NCBI GenBank assembly: GCA_945787845.1 | Contig: CALZJH010000002.1 | Span: 1-64,000, forward strand | Reading direction: 5' to 3' | Length of the DNA: 64,000 nucleotides | Origin: an uncultured Woeseiaceae bacterium | GTDB lineage: Bacteria > Pseudomonadota > Gammaproteobacteria > Steroidobacterales > Woeseiaceae | Part shown: in pieces, positions 46,112-53,874 of the stretch | Numbering within the stretch: the first letter of the stretch is position 1 | Layout: each line of letters starts with the position of its first letter | Translations under genes and position numbers: made by a program | The notes under the pieces: model-generated | The model's database searches: none | The model's input: the letters and a program-made list of their open reading frames with translations, nothing else | What the model was told of the DNA's origin: nothing

Positions 46112-46608
46112 GCTCGTAGTTCCGGATTCGCTTCGGCGCGCCATGCGGACACCAGCTCATGCGCTTGCGAGGCCGCCTCCGGAAGCGCTGCAGAGACCAC
46201 GGCCGTGGGCTCGGTGCCCCAGTCCATGTCTTCCGGTTCAATGCCGATAAGGGCGCGATGGGCAGGCAGATCGCCGCGCAGGCGCAGCGCGTCCATCAGG
46301 TCGGACAGTCCCACTTCGTGCACGCTGCCTTTCTGGTTTCGCAGGTGCGCGTCCATGTCTTCGCCCAGCAACACCGTGACAGCGCCGGGCGGCTTGCCCA
46401 GTTTCATGGCATCGAGTGCTATGAGACCATTGAGATTGGAAAGGCGGTCGAGGAGGGCCAGACCAACGGTACCGCCATCGAGGCAGCAGACGTCTTGATC
46501 TGCATTGCCTTCCGCGAATCGCTCTAGCGTGTGGATACCGGCCCCATCATCCGTAAGCAGGCTATTGCCGATTCCAACGACAGCGATAGATTTCGCCTGG
46601 TTGGTCAT
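46108..46608 (-). CDS. Hydrogenase maturation endopeptidase
   Basis: A 166-residue protease of the HyaD/HybD/HynD family. The N-terminal G-I-G-N-S-L-L-T-D-D-G-A-G carries the conserved Asp that senses nickel, and L-D-G-G-T-V-G-L is the second conserved loop. It cleaves the large subunit after the His of D-P-C-x-x-C-x-x-H. First gene of the hydrogenase operon, with an inverted repeat just upstream (46623-46642). Confidence 0.9.
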   Translation of the reverse strand: MTNQAKSIAVVGIGNSLLTDDGAGIHTLERFAEGNADQDVCCLDGGTVGLALLDRLSNLNGLIALDAMKLGKPPGAVTVLLGEDMDAHLRNQKGSVHEVGLSDLMDALRLRGDLPAHRALIGIEPEDMDWGTEPTAVVSAALPEAASQAHELVSAWRAEANPELRA

Positions 46609-46622
46609 TCTTGTTCTTTACT

Positions 46623-46642
46623 CTATTAGTAAAACCTAATAG
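46623..46642. promoter_or_regulatory. Inverted repeat upstream of the hydrogenase operon
   Basis: CTATTAG-TAAAAC-CTAATAG, a perfect 7-6-7 inverted repeat 15-34 bases before the protease ATG, in an 86-base divergent gap. AT-rich within a GC-rich genome, consistent with an operator. CTAATAG also occurs at 57020-57026 before dsrE3. Confidence 0.5.
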
Positions 46643-46695
46643 AAGCTTTGGGTAAAACATATGCCGGTTAATACGGATACGCCTGGGACTACCGC

Positions 46696-47622
46696 ATGAC
46701 AATACGCATTTTCAGCAAGACGCTTGCATTCATGGTTTTCTCTCTTTTGCTCGCGGGTTGTGAGCGGCCGCCGGGTAGCTGCATGCAACCCGAGGGGGTT
46801 ACTCTGCAGGTCCTGGGCTCCGGCGGACCCATCGCCGACGACGGACGTGCGTCATCTGCTTATGTCGTATGGATCGACGGCAAGGCGCGCGTTCTCATCG
46901 ATGCGGGTGGTGGCGCGTTCCTGCGCTTCGGCGAGGCAGGCGCGAAGTTTGAAGATCTCGATTTCGTGGGACTCAGCCATTTCCACACTGACCACTCGAC
47001 GGATTTTTCCGCCTTGTTAAAATCCGGCAGTTTCTCGGAACGCAAACGACCATTGCCAGTGGCAGGACCGGATGAGGACGGGGTGTTTCCCGGGCTCAAG
47101 GACTTCCTGAAGGCAACGCTGAACCGCGAGACGGGTGCTTACGGTTACCTATCGGCGTTTCTTGATGGCACCGCTGGCACGCCGATGCTTACGCCACGCG
47201 AGGTCGAACCGGGCCCGCCGGCATTGCTGTGGTCGAGCGAAGACCTTGCGATCGATGCCATGCAGGTGCCGCACGGCATCGTTCCTGCCGTGGCATTCCG
47301 GGTTCGTGCCGGCGACGTGACGATCGTGTTTGCCAGTGACCAGAACGGCGGCGACCCGGCGTTTGTCGAATTTGCCAGCGAGGCGTCAATCCTGGTGATG
47401 CACATGGTCGTTCCGGAAGACGTCGCCGGTGTTGGCAGGCGTCTGCACGCACCGCCATCGGTGATCGGCGAACTGGCGGGGAGGGCCAGTCCCGATACGC
47501 TGGTACTCAGTCACTTTATGGCGCGCAGCCTCGAGGATCTGGACGGCAACGTGGCGCTCGTGAGAAAGGGCTACGCGGGAGAGATCGTGCTGGCCGAAGA
47601 TCTGGCCTGCGTTACGCCGTAG
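46696..47622 (+). CDS. MBL-fold metallohydrolase lipoprotein
   Basis: A 308-residue protein with signal peptide and lipobox L-A-G-C (Cys22), then a metallo-beta-lactamase-fold domain. The metal motif H-F-H-T-D-H gives His95, His97, Asp99 and His100; later H-G-I-V-P-A and L-S-H-F-M are further ligand strands. RNase Z/arylsulfatase-like MBL proteins are the nearest type, but export makes an RNA role unlikely. Substrate unknown; hydrolysis of a periplasmic ester is possible. Diverges from the hydrogenase operon and converges on the rhodanese gene with an 11-base overlap. Confidence 0.8.
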   Translation: MTIRIFSKTLAFMVFSLLLAGCERPPGSCMQPEGVTLQVLGSGGPIADDGRASSAYVVWIDGKARVLIDAGGGAFLRFGEAGAKFEDLDFVGLSHFHTDHSTDFSALLKSGSFSERKRPLPVAGPDEDGVFPGLKDFLKATLNRETGAYGYLSAFLDGTAGTPMLTPREVEPGPPALLWSSEDLAIDAMQVPHGIVPAVAFRVRAGDVTIVFASDQNGGDPAFVEFASEASILVMHMVVPEDVAGVGRRLHAPPSVIGELAGRASPDTLVLSHFMARSLEDLDGNVALVRKGYAGEIVLAEDLACVTP

Positions 47623-47998
47623 GGACGTCCAGCGGGAACTTGGCCTCGGCCCAGGCGACGATGCCGCCGTCCATGGACTTGACGTTCTTGAATCCCATCG
47701 CGTCGAGTGACTTCGCGGCCAGGGCCGATCGTCCACCGGTGCCACAATACAGCACGATGTCGCAGTCATCCGGTGCGGTGTCAATGCCGCGCTTCTGCAG
47801 CGCCGGCAGGATTTCGAATTCGAGCAGGCCGCGGGATATGTACATGGCGCCCGGAATATGGCCGCGTTGGTACTCGGCCAACTCACGAATGTCGATGAGT
47901 ATTGTCCCGGTATTCAGGCACCCGTGCACATCGCGTACGGAGCACTCCTTGATCGTTGCTTTGGCTTTGGCCACAACGTCGGAAGGTGACACCAGCAT
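47612..47998 (-). CDS. Single-domain rhodanese-like sulfurtransferase
   Basis: About 128 residues, one rhodanese domain. The active-site loop is C-G-T-G-G-R-S with Cys85 as the persulfide carrier. No signal peptide, so cytoplasmic. It is the last gene of the minus-strand sulfur operon, one base after the cytochrome gene, and probably moves sulfane sulfur, for example to TusA encoded in the same operon. ATG 47998 is chosen because homology starts there. Confidence 0.87.
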   Translation of the reverse strand: MLVSPSDVVAKAKATIKECSVRDVHGCLNTGTILIDIRELAEYQRGHIPGAMYISRGLLEFEILPALQKRGIDTAPDDCDIVLYCGTGGRSALAAKSLDAMGFKNVKSMDGGIVAWAEAKFPLDVPTA

Positions 47999-47999
47999 T

Positions 48000-48410
48000 C
48001 TAGGTCTCCGATGAATAAGGATTGGGTGGCATGAGGTCAGGCGGTATGGCCGCCCGGCGCTGTGCGTCGCTGGGCGGATAGTGCTCCGCCAGGTAGCCGA
48101 TGATCTTCTTCTCCGTCTCCGGATCAAATGTCCAAAGATTCTGTTTTTTCTGCATCCAGCGAATCATGGTAAGCCACTGCTGCGCCGATCCGCGTTGCTG
48201 CGTGATGAGTTTGCCGGAATGGCAGGCGACGCAATTGGCCCGCACGATTTCCCAGTCGCCAGCCATCTTGAGTCCCGTGACGGGGTCCAGTGCCGGTTCG
48301 GCTGCGACAACGGGTGCCGGCTCGACCTCAGGCTCGGTCGGCGGCGTTTCCCGCGAACACGCGGCAACGGCCAGTACAGCCAGGGTTGCGATTGCGGCGG
48401 CGCGCTGCAT
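48000..48410 (-). CDS. Cytochrome c lipoprotein, electron acceptor of sulfite dehydrogenase (SorB-like)
   Basis: About 136 residues. Signal peptide with a likely lipobox V-A-A-C (Cys18), an Ala/Pro/Glu linker, and a single heme c site C-V-A-C-H (60-64); a Met near the C-terminal D-L-M-P-P is a candidate axial ligand. It starts within the stop codon of the sulfite dehydrogenase gene (TAATG), so it is translated with it and should accept electrons from the molybdenum subunit in the periplasm. Confidence 0.8.
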   Translation of the reverse strand: MQRAAAIATLAVLAVAACSRETPPTEPEVEPAPVVAAEPALDPVTGLKMAGDWEIVRANCVACHSGKLITQQRGSAQQWLTMIRWMQKKQNLWTFDPETEKKIIGYLAEHYPPSDAQRRAAIPPDLMPPNPYSSET

Positions 48411-49726
48411 TACACGGCCTGTACGGCGATACGGTGGCAGGCGTTGTTCAGGTAGCCTTTCGGATTCCAGCCGGGCAGCACCATCGGCTGGGCACGGCCA
48501 TCCTGGTCGGTCGCCCTTGCCCATACTTCGAAGTACCCAACCTCAGGGAATTCGACGTCCGCGCTCCAGTGTTGCCAGGCAAAGCGATTGACGGGTTTCT
48601 CAAGACGCGCCTTGATCCAGGTCGCTCCAAAGTCGATGGACACGTGTACGTCGCTTACCTCGGCGTCGCCGGCCCACGCGTGGCCACGCAGGGCAAGCGC
48701 ATCGCCGACACGGTGTTCGATCCCTGACTTCGGGAATGTGATCAGCGATTTCACGGGCATCGACTCGATAATGCACATCTCATCGTCTGGAACCGTGGTG
48801 CCTGGCGCGACCGGCTTGCAGGGTACGCGATAAGACGTTCCGGTCATCTTGGGGCCATCATGGACCTGGTTACGGACGACAATCTTGCTGAGCCACTTGC
48901 CGGCGACCGAACCCGGCCAGCCCGCGATGACCAGTCGTAGCGGAAAGCCGTTCATGGGTGGGATATCGTCACCGTTCATTGCCCAGGCGATAAGGGACTC
49001 TTCCTGCAGCGCCTTTTCGACGGGGACGCCACGGGAAATCGGCACCTTGCCCGGGTCGCCGCTCGCATGCACATCGGCGCCGTAGTAGGCGACATACACG
49101 GCGTCATCCTTGATGCCAATGTCTTCAAGTACGTCCTTAAGACGTACCCCCGTCCATTCGGGACAACCGACGGCGCCGGTGGACCATTGATTGCCCGAGG
49201 CGGGCGGCACGAATTCGCTACGACCGTTGCCGCCGCATTCGAGCTGCAGCTGGTAGGTGTGGTGCTTGTACTTTTTCTTGAGGTCGCCGATCGTGAGCGT
49301 CACTTCCTGCTCGATCGATTCGCCGCCAAATGTCAGCTCCCACGCGTCGACATCAATGCCCGTGGTCACGGGCGGAATGCCGTTGTTACGAACGAACAGA
49401 TGCATTGCCGGCGTCACGCGATCATCCAGGAGGTGCGCCGGCGTTTCGGCGTTGACGGGTCGATCGTTCAGGACAAGCAGGCCCTCCTTACCCGGGATTT
49501 CGAACGGCGCATCCGACTGTGCCAGTGCCGCGGGTATCAGGCCGGACGGCATCAGGTGAGCGAAAGGTATCGACGCGCCCACAGCGGTCGACATCGCCAC
49601 GAGGCTGCCTTTGGTCAGGAAACCACGGCGCGTCATCGGGTCCGGTTTTCTTCCCCAGACTTTCTCATCCGCGTCCGCAGGATCGTTGCGATAAAGTTCG
49701 TGAATTCCACGTTTCTTATCCGTCAC
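48410..49726 (-). CDS. Periplasmic sulfite dehydrogenase, molybdenum subunit (SorA/SoxC-like)
   Basis: A 438-residue sulfite-oxidase-family enzyme. A Tat signal (T-R-R-G-F-L-T-K at about 32-39) indicates periplasmic export. The Mo-pterin domain has the ligand Cys164 in E-C-G-G-N-G-R, followed by a C-terminal dimerisation domain (H-V-S-I-D-F-G-A-T-W). It oxidises sulfite to sulfate. SoxC of the Sox system is similar, but no sox gene is nearby and the partner is a single-heme cytochrome, which favours the SorAB type. Located between the YeiH exporter and the cytochrome gene. Confidence 0.87.
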   Translation of the reverse strand: MTDKKRGIHELYRNDPADADEKVWGRKPDPMTRRGFLTKGSLVAMSTAVGASIPFAHLMPSGLIPAALAQSDAPFEIPGKEGLLVLNDRPVNAETPAHLLDDRVTPAMHLFVRNNGIPPVTTGIDVDAWELTFGGESIEQEVTLTIGDLKKKYKHHTYQLQLECGGNGRSEFVPPASGNQWSTGAVGCPEWTGVRLKDVLEDIGIKDDAVYVAYYGADVHASGDPGKVPISRGVPVEKALQEESLIAWAMNGDDIPPMNGFPLRLVIAGWPGSVAGKWLSKIVVRNQVHDGPKMTGTSYRVPCKPVAPGTTVPDDEMCIIESMPVKSLITFPKSGIEHRVGDALALRGHAWAGDAEVSDVHVSIDFGATWIKARLEKPVNRFAWQHWSADVEFPEVGYFEVWARATDQDGRAQPMVLPGWNPKGYLNNACHRIAVQAV

Positions 49727-49757
49727 GGCTTACGACCCCCAAAAGAACAATAGATAC

Positions 49758-50816
49758 CTAGTAAAGCAAAGAGATCAACGAGATGCTGACGCCGCCGACG
49801 AGCACGGCCGCGATCAGGCCGGCACCCAGCGGCTTAAGCCCGATGTCCTTGAGGCCCTTGATGCTCGTTCCTAGACCTACGGCCGCCATCGCGATCGCGA
49901 GGCAGAGTTCGGCGAATTCCTTGGTGTGGCTGACGATGGTCTGCCACTGGTTCAGTGTCAGCAGGCCGCCAAACGGTTGCTCGCCCATGTCGCCGACCGT
50001 TCGCAGCAAACTCATGCAGGCAAAGCCAATCACGAACAGCGGAATCATCGTGTACCACTTGGGCGCTTCGGTGCCGTCTGAATGATTCCGGTGATAGAGA
50101 ATACTCATTAACGGAATGACAAGCAGCATGCCGAGATTGCGGACGAGCTTGGTGACCGTCGCGACATCGAGGGCTTGCGGGCTGTCGTAGTACTGCTGGT
50201 AGACGAGCCCGGCGCCGGCGACCTGCGCGGTTTCGTGGACGGAGGTACCGAGGAACAGCCCGCTCTTGAACGTGTCACCGTCAAAAATCCAGTGGCCGGC
50301 AAACGGGTAGACCAGCATGGCGATGACCCCGAACAGCGTAATGCAGGCGACGGAGTAACTGACCTCATCGTCTTTCGCTGCGATCGTCGGTGCGGTAGCC
50401 ACAATGGCGGTCGCGCCGCAGATGCTGGTACCCACTGCAATCAGTGTACCGAGCTTGCCGCTCAGCCCCATGCGCCTCGCAAGGAACGTGACAATCAGCA
50501 GGGCGGCAGCCACTGCGCCGATGATGACCGGCAGCGCCTGCAGGCCGATTGCGCCGGCCTCACTCAGGCTCAGTCGAATACCGAGCAGGACGATGCCGAG
50601 CCGCAGGACCCGCACCAGGCCGAAGCGAATACCCGGCTGCAGGGCGTTCGGCAGCCTGATGGTATTGCGAATCAGGATGCCGAGGAGGATGGCCATCATG
50701 ATCGCGCTGACCGGGCTCTTGGGAAGCCCCATCAGGTCGATACCGATAAATTTGGATAGGTATTGGCCGGCGAACGCCAGGACCAACGCGAGAAGCAGTC
50801 CGGGGATAACAGTCAT
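49758..50816 (-). CDS. YeiH-family putative sulfate/sulfite exporter
   Basis: A 352-residue UPF0324 membrane protein with about ten helices; segments G-T-S-I-C-G-A-T-A-I and S-V-H-E-T-A-Q-V-A-G are family hallmarks. Family members are proposed anion exporters. In this operon, between tusA and sulfite dehydrogenase, the natural reading is export of sulfite made in the cytoplasm by sHdr to the periplasmic dehydrogenase. That is inference from position. It lies 31 bases before the dehydrogenase gene. Confidence 0.82.
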   Translation of the reverse strand: MTVIPGLLLALVLAFAGQYLSKFIGIDLMGLPKSPVSAIMMAILLGILIRNTIRLPNALQPGIRFGLVRVLRLGIVLLGIRLSLSEAGAIGLQALPVIIGAVAAALLIVTFLARRMGLSGKLGTLIAVGTSICGATAIVATAPTIAAKDDEVSYSVACITLFGVIAMLVYPFAGHWIFDGDTFKSGLFLGTSVHETAQVAGAGLVYQQYYDSPQALDVATVTKLVRNLGMLLVIPLMSILYHRNHSDGTEAPKWYTMIPLFVIGFACMSLLRTVGDMGEQPFGGLLTLNQWQTIVSHTKEFAELCLAIAMAAVGLGTSIKGLKDIGLKPLGAGLIAAVLVGGVSISLISLLY

Positions 50817-50889
50817 GAAAACACTCTGCGTCCCGAAACCGGGACGGCAACAAGGGCGTGGAGACTGCTCTCACACGCCCATGGTAGTA

Positions 50890-51117
50890 CTAGGCGGTCT
50901 TCTTGATCAGGAATTGATAGATACCGTCATTCTCTGAATGTTCGACCAGTTCATTGCCCGTCTGGCGGCAAAACGCCTCGAAGTCGGCGACAGAACCGGG
51001 GTCTGTTGCGAGAATTTCGAGCGTGCCGTTGTCCGGAACTTCCTTGAGGGCCTTGCGTGCTTTGAGAATGGGCAACGGGCAGTTGAGACCCTTTGCATCA
51101 AGAGTGTGGTCAGCCAT
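50890..51117 (-). CDS. tusA: TusA-family sulfur carrier
   Basis: About 75 residues, two-layer alpha/beta fold. The sulfur-binding Cys13 is in L-N-C-P-L-P as in TusA/SirA. It carries sulfane sulfur as a persulfide between rhodanese, DsrE-type proteins and oxidation enzymes. It starts 25 bases after dsrE2. In sulfur oxidisers with sHdr, tusA-dsrE2-dsrE3 sets are common; here dsrE3 is on the facing operon. Confidence 0.92.
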   Translation of the reverse strand: MADHTLDAKGLNCPLPILKARKALKEVPDNGTLEILATDPGSVADFEAFCRQTGNELVEHSENDGIYQFLIKKTA

Positions 51118-51142
51118 CTGTGTTACTCCGTGTGCTTGGCGT

Positions 51143-51631
51143 TTAGATAAAGAGGTTGATGTCGGCTTGCGTAGCGCATTCGATATACGTAGCGGCACCA
51201 CCGATGTCTATGCCTTCGATCATGTCGGCTTTGTCGTACTCGAAGAGATCCATCGTCATCTGGCAAGCGATCATGCGAACTTCTGCCTCAACGGCCATCT
51301 CGCGAAGCTCCTCGATCGAGGCAACGCCTTTCTTTTTGATCAGGTTCTTCATCATTACGGAACAACCGGCGTCGACGCCAGGAATTGCCGTCAGGAGGTT
51401 TGGCAGGCCCATGTGCATGCCCATCATGGGCATTTTCATTGCCGGGTTGCCGGCAGCCGTGACTTGCAGTTTTAGATCTTTCAACAGCAGAGGCAGACCG
51501 TAGAACGTAAAGAACATCGTTACCGGCAAGCCCATCGCAGCGGCCGTTGTCGCCAGGATGAAGGGCGGGTAGGCCCAGTCAAGAGACCCCTTGGTCACAA
51601 TGATTGACATGCTTTTTTCTTCGGCGGACAT
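51143..51631 (-). CDS. dsrE2: DsrE2-type sulfurtransferase
   Basis: A 162-residue DsrE/F-like protein of the DsrE2 branch, which is longer than DsrE and has hydrophobic stretches (about 22-48), suggesting membrane association. Candidate sulfur-binding residues are Cys123 in M-I-A-C-Q-M and Cys90. It would pass sulfane sulfur to or from TusA. ATG 51631 is chosen since a GAGGTG site lies about seven bases upstream; an in-frame ATG at 51610 lacks one. First gene of the leftward sulfur operon. Confidence 0.85.
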   Translation of the reverse strand: MSAEEKSMSIIVTKGSLDWAYPPFILATTAAAMGLPVTMFFTFYGLPLLLKDLKLQVTAAGNPAMKMPMMGMHMGLPNLLTAIPGVDAGCSVMMKNLIKKKGVASIEELREMAVEAEVRMIACQMTMDLFEYDKADMIEGIDIGGAATYIECATQADINLFI

Positions 51632-51726
51632 TATTCAGCACCTCGTCTAGGTCAGGGGTATTAAGACAAACATCACATTAGATTATCAGAATTGTCTTTA
51701 TTAGTGAAATATAATATTCTCGATCG
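51632..51726. promoter_or_regulatory. Divergent control region of the two sulfur operons
   Basis: 95 bases between dsrE2 (minus) and the HDAC-family gene (plus), AT-rich compared with its surroundings. It holds an inverted repeat AAGACAA (51663-51669)/TTGTCTT (51692-51698), an ATTAGTGAA element (51700-51708) resembling ATTAGTAAA at 46625-46633, and a perfect TATAAT at 51710-51715 on the plus strand. No good -35 hexamer fits the TATAAT. Confidence 0.5.
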
Positions 51727-52830
51727 ATGTCCCACGCTGCGCCGTTTTACATTGGTAGTGAGATCTACCGGAAACCCGCTTTCGGTGTTAATCACCCACT
51801 CAATATCGTGCGGCATGCAGCGGTTCTCGACCTGCTGCAAATGCTCGGCTGGCTCGACGAAAACAGCTTCCGTGAGAGTCAGCCGGCAAGCGTCGATCAG
51901 CTTCTGGAGTTTCATAGTCGGGCGTATGTGCGCGCCCTGCAATACGCAAACGCCACAGGTAAGGTGGAACCGAGCATTCGCGAGCGTTACCAGGTAGGGA
52001 CGTTCGAGAATCCGCTGTTTCCAGGTCTCTTTGAACGTGCGTCGATGACGGTCGGTGGTTCCATTCTGTCTGCGGAGCTTGCGAGTAAGGGTCATGTGGT
52101 GTTTCATCCGACCGGCGGTACGCACCACGGCCGGTCCGATCGGGCCAGCGGCTTCTGCTATTTCAACGACCCGGTCTTCGCAGTCCTGACCTTCCTCAAG
52201 GAGGACAGCCAGAGCGTACTTTACGTGGACTTCGACGCGCATCACGGTGATGGCGTTGAAGATGCATTCTCGGACAACGAGCGCGTTACGACACTGTCAA
52301 TTCACGAGGCAAAGCGCTGGCCGTTCAGTGGCACCAGGTCGAGGCCGGAGGCCGGGATCTACAATCTGCCGGTGCCACAGCGTATGAATGACAGTGAATT
52401 CGAGTTCCTCATGGACGAGGCGGTGCTGCCGCTCGTGCAAAAAGTCGACGCCGATGCGCTCGTGCTGTGCTGCGGGGCGGATTGCCTCGCGGGCGACCCG
52501 TTGTCGAAGATGGAACTCTCCAATGTCGCTCTCTGGAATGCCGTGGATCGTCTTATCGACGAGGGCCTGCCCACCGTCGTTCTTGGCGGTGGAGGTTATA
52601 ATCCCTGGACCGTGACGCGGTACTGGGCCGGCATGTGGGGTCGCATCAGCGGGCAAACGTTCCCCGATCGCCTGCCGGCCGAGGCCACCAGCTACCTGCG
52701 GGCAATGGAATGCGACCTGATTGATGATGAAGATATCCAGGACGCATGGCTGACCACGCTGGCGGATAGTCCGTATCCCGGACCGGTTCGAGACGAGATA
52801 AGATCGCTCATCAAGCAAGCTGAAGGGTAG
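51727..52830 (+). CDS. HDAC-family zinc deacylase
   Basis: A 367-residue arginase/deacetylase-fold protein of the class I/II histone deacetylase family (AcuC and acetylpolyamine amidohydrolase relatives). Catalytic residues are complete: the His133-His134 pair, zinc ligands Asp170, His172 and Asp252, and the oxyanion Tyr291 in G-G-G-G-Y. It should therefore hydrolyse an acyl-lysine or similar amide. No acetoin or polyamine genes are near. It lies six bases before two lipoate-synthesis genes, so an acyl- or lipoyl-lysine substrate is a reasonable hypothesis. No clear ribosome binding site precedes the ATG. Confidence 0.88.
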   Translation: MSHAAPFYIGSEIYRKPAFGVNHPLNIVRHAAVLDLLQMLGWLDENSFRESQPASVDQLLEFHSRAYVRALQYANATGKVEPSIRERYQVGTFENPLFPGLFERASMTVGGSILSAELASKGHVVFHPTGGTHHGRSDRASGFCYFNDPVFAVLTFLKEDSQSVLYVDFDAHHGDGVEDAFSDNERVTTLSIHEAKRWPFSGTRSRPEAGIYNLPVPQRMNDSEFEFLMDEAVLPLVQKVDADALVLCCGADCLAGDPLSKMELSNVALWNAVDRLIDEGLPTVVLGGGGYNPWTVTRYWAGMWGRISGQTFPDRLPAEATSYLRAMECDLIDDEDIQDAWLTTLADSPYPGPVRDEIRSLIKQAEG

Positions 52831-52836
52831 ACAATA

Positions 52837-53874
52837 ATGAGCTGGCTGGAATCACTGTCGAATATTGAAGACCTGGAGGACGCGCAATTCGACGCCGGCC
52901 TTGTGACCGAGTTTGAGACGCGTGCCGATGTGGCCGTTTCAAGGCCGATTCGCTTTTCGACACCCACGTTCAAGGAATACGAGAGCACCGAACTCGAGGG
53001 CTGCGGCAAGAACAGCTTCCCCGCATTCTCGATTACCGCGGGCGAGTGCGGCCTGAATTGCGACCATTGTCAGAAGAAAATCCTCGAGCCCATGATTCCG
53101 GCGACCAACCCGGACATGCTGGACGAAAAGGTCCGGCACCTCGTCGAGACGCAGAATCTCACCGGCTTTCTGCTGAGTGGCGGCTCCAACAAGAAGAACG
53201 AAATCCCTTATGGCCGGTACATGCCCGTCGTGGAGCAACTGAAGCGCGACTTCCCCGGGCTGAAGATCGCAGTGCACACGGCGCTGCTCGATGAGCGCCG
53301 TGCGAAAGACATGGAGGCGGCTGGGGTCGACACGGTGATGATGGATGTCATTGGTGCCCAGGAGACCATCGAACAGGTCTACAAGCTCAAGCGCTCGGTC
53401 GACGATTTTGAAGAGACGCTGGCGGCGCTTTGCGCCACCTCGATGGAGGTAACGCCGCATATCGTCATCGGCCTGCACTACGGCCAGATCCTCGGCGAGG
53501 CCAATGCGCTGGACATGGTGAGCCGTTACGACGTCAACGCGCTCGTCCTGGTCGTGATCATGCCGTTCTACGCCAAACCCGGCACCTTCGTAACACCTGA
53601 GACGTCGGATGTCGGGAGGATATTCCTCGAAGCGCGCGAGCGCCTTGCAGATCAACAGGTATTGCTGGGCTGTGCGCGGCCGCCAGGTATGCACAAACGA
53701 GTGACAGATGCCTATGCCATCATGGCAGGCCTCGACGGCATCGCGTTTCCCGCGGACGGGGCAGTTTCCGTTGCACACACTATCGGCAGGCCGTTCGAGC
53801 AGGCGCACTCGTGCTGCTCAATCAAGATCGGTAACACAACATCACTACAAGGCACTTCACGATGGGTTGCATAG
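52837..53874 (+). CDS. LipS-type radical SAM sulfur-insertion protein (first of two)
   Basis: A 345-residue radical SAM protein. The cluster motif is C-X3-C-X2-C (Cys71, Cys75, Cys78; C-G-L-N-C-D-H-C) rather than the usual CX3CX2C start of LipA, and further cysteines near the C-terminus (H-S-C-C-S) may bind an auxiliary cluster. In archaea and sulfur-oxidising bacteria two such proteins, LipS1 and LipS2, jointly insert sulfur at C6 and C8 of protein-bound octanoate. Which of the two this is, I cannot decide. It overlaps the second LipS gene by 13 bases. Confidence 0.78.
   Translation: MSWLESLSNIEDLEDAQFDAGLVTEFETRADVAVSRPIRFSTPTFKEYESTELEGCGKNSFPAFSITAGECGLNCDHCQKKILEPMIPATNPDMLDEKVRHLVETQNLTGFLLSGGSNKKNEIPYGRYMPVVEQLKRDFPGLKIAVHTALLDERRAKDMEAAGVDTVMMDVIGAQETIEQVYKLKRSVDDFEETLAALCATSMEVTPHIVIGLHYGQILGEANALDMVSRYDVNALVLVVIMPFYAKPGTFVTPETSDVGRIFLEARERLADQQVLLGCARPPGMHKRVTDAYAIMAGLDGIAFPADGAVSVAHTIGRPFEQAHSCCSIKIGNTTSLQGTSRWVA

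Noticed and set aside
48410..49726. SoxC of the Sox thiosulfate system
   Set aside because: No soxXYZAB genes; the coupled partner is a single-heme cytochrome as in SorAB-type sulfite dehydrogenases.
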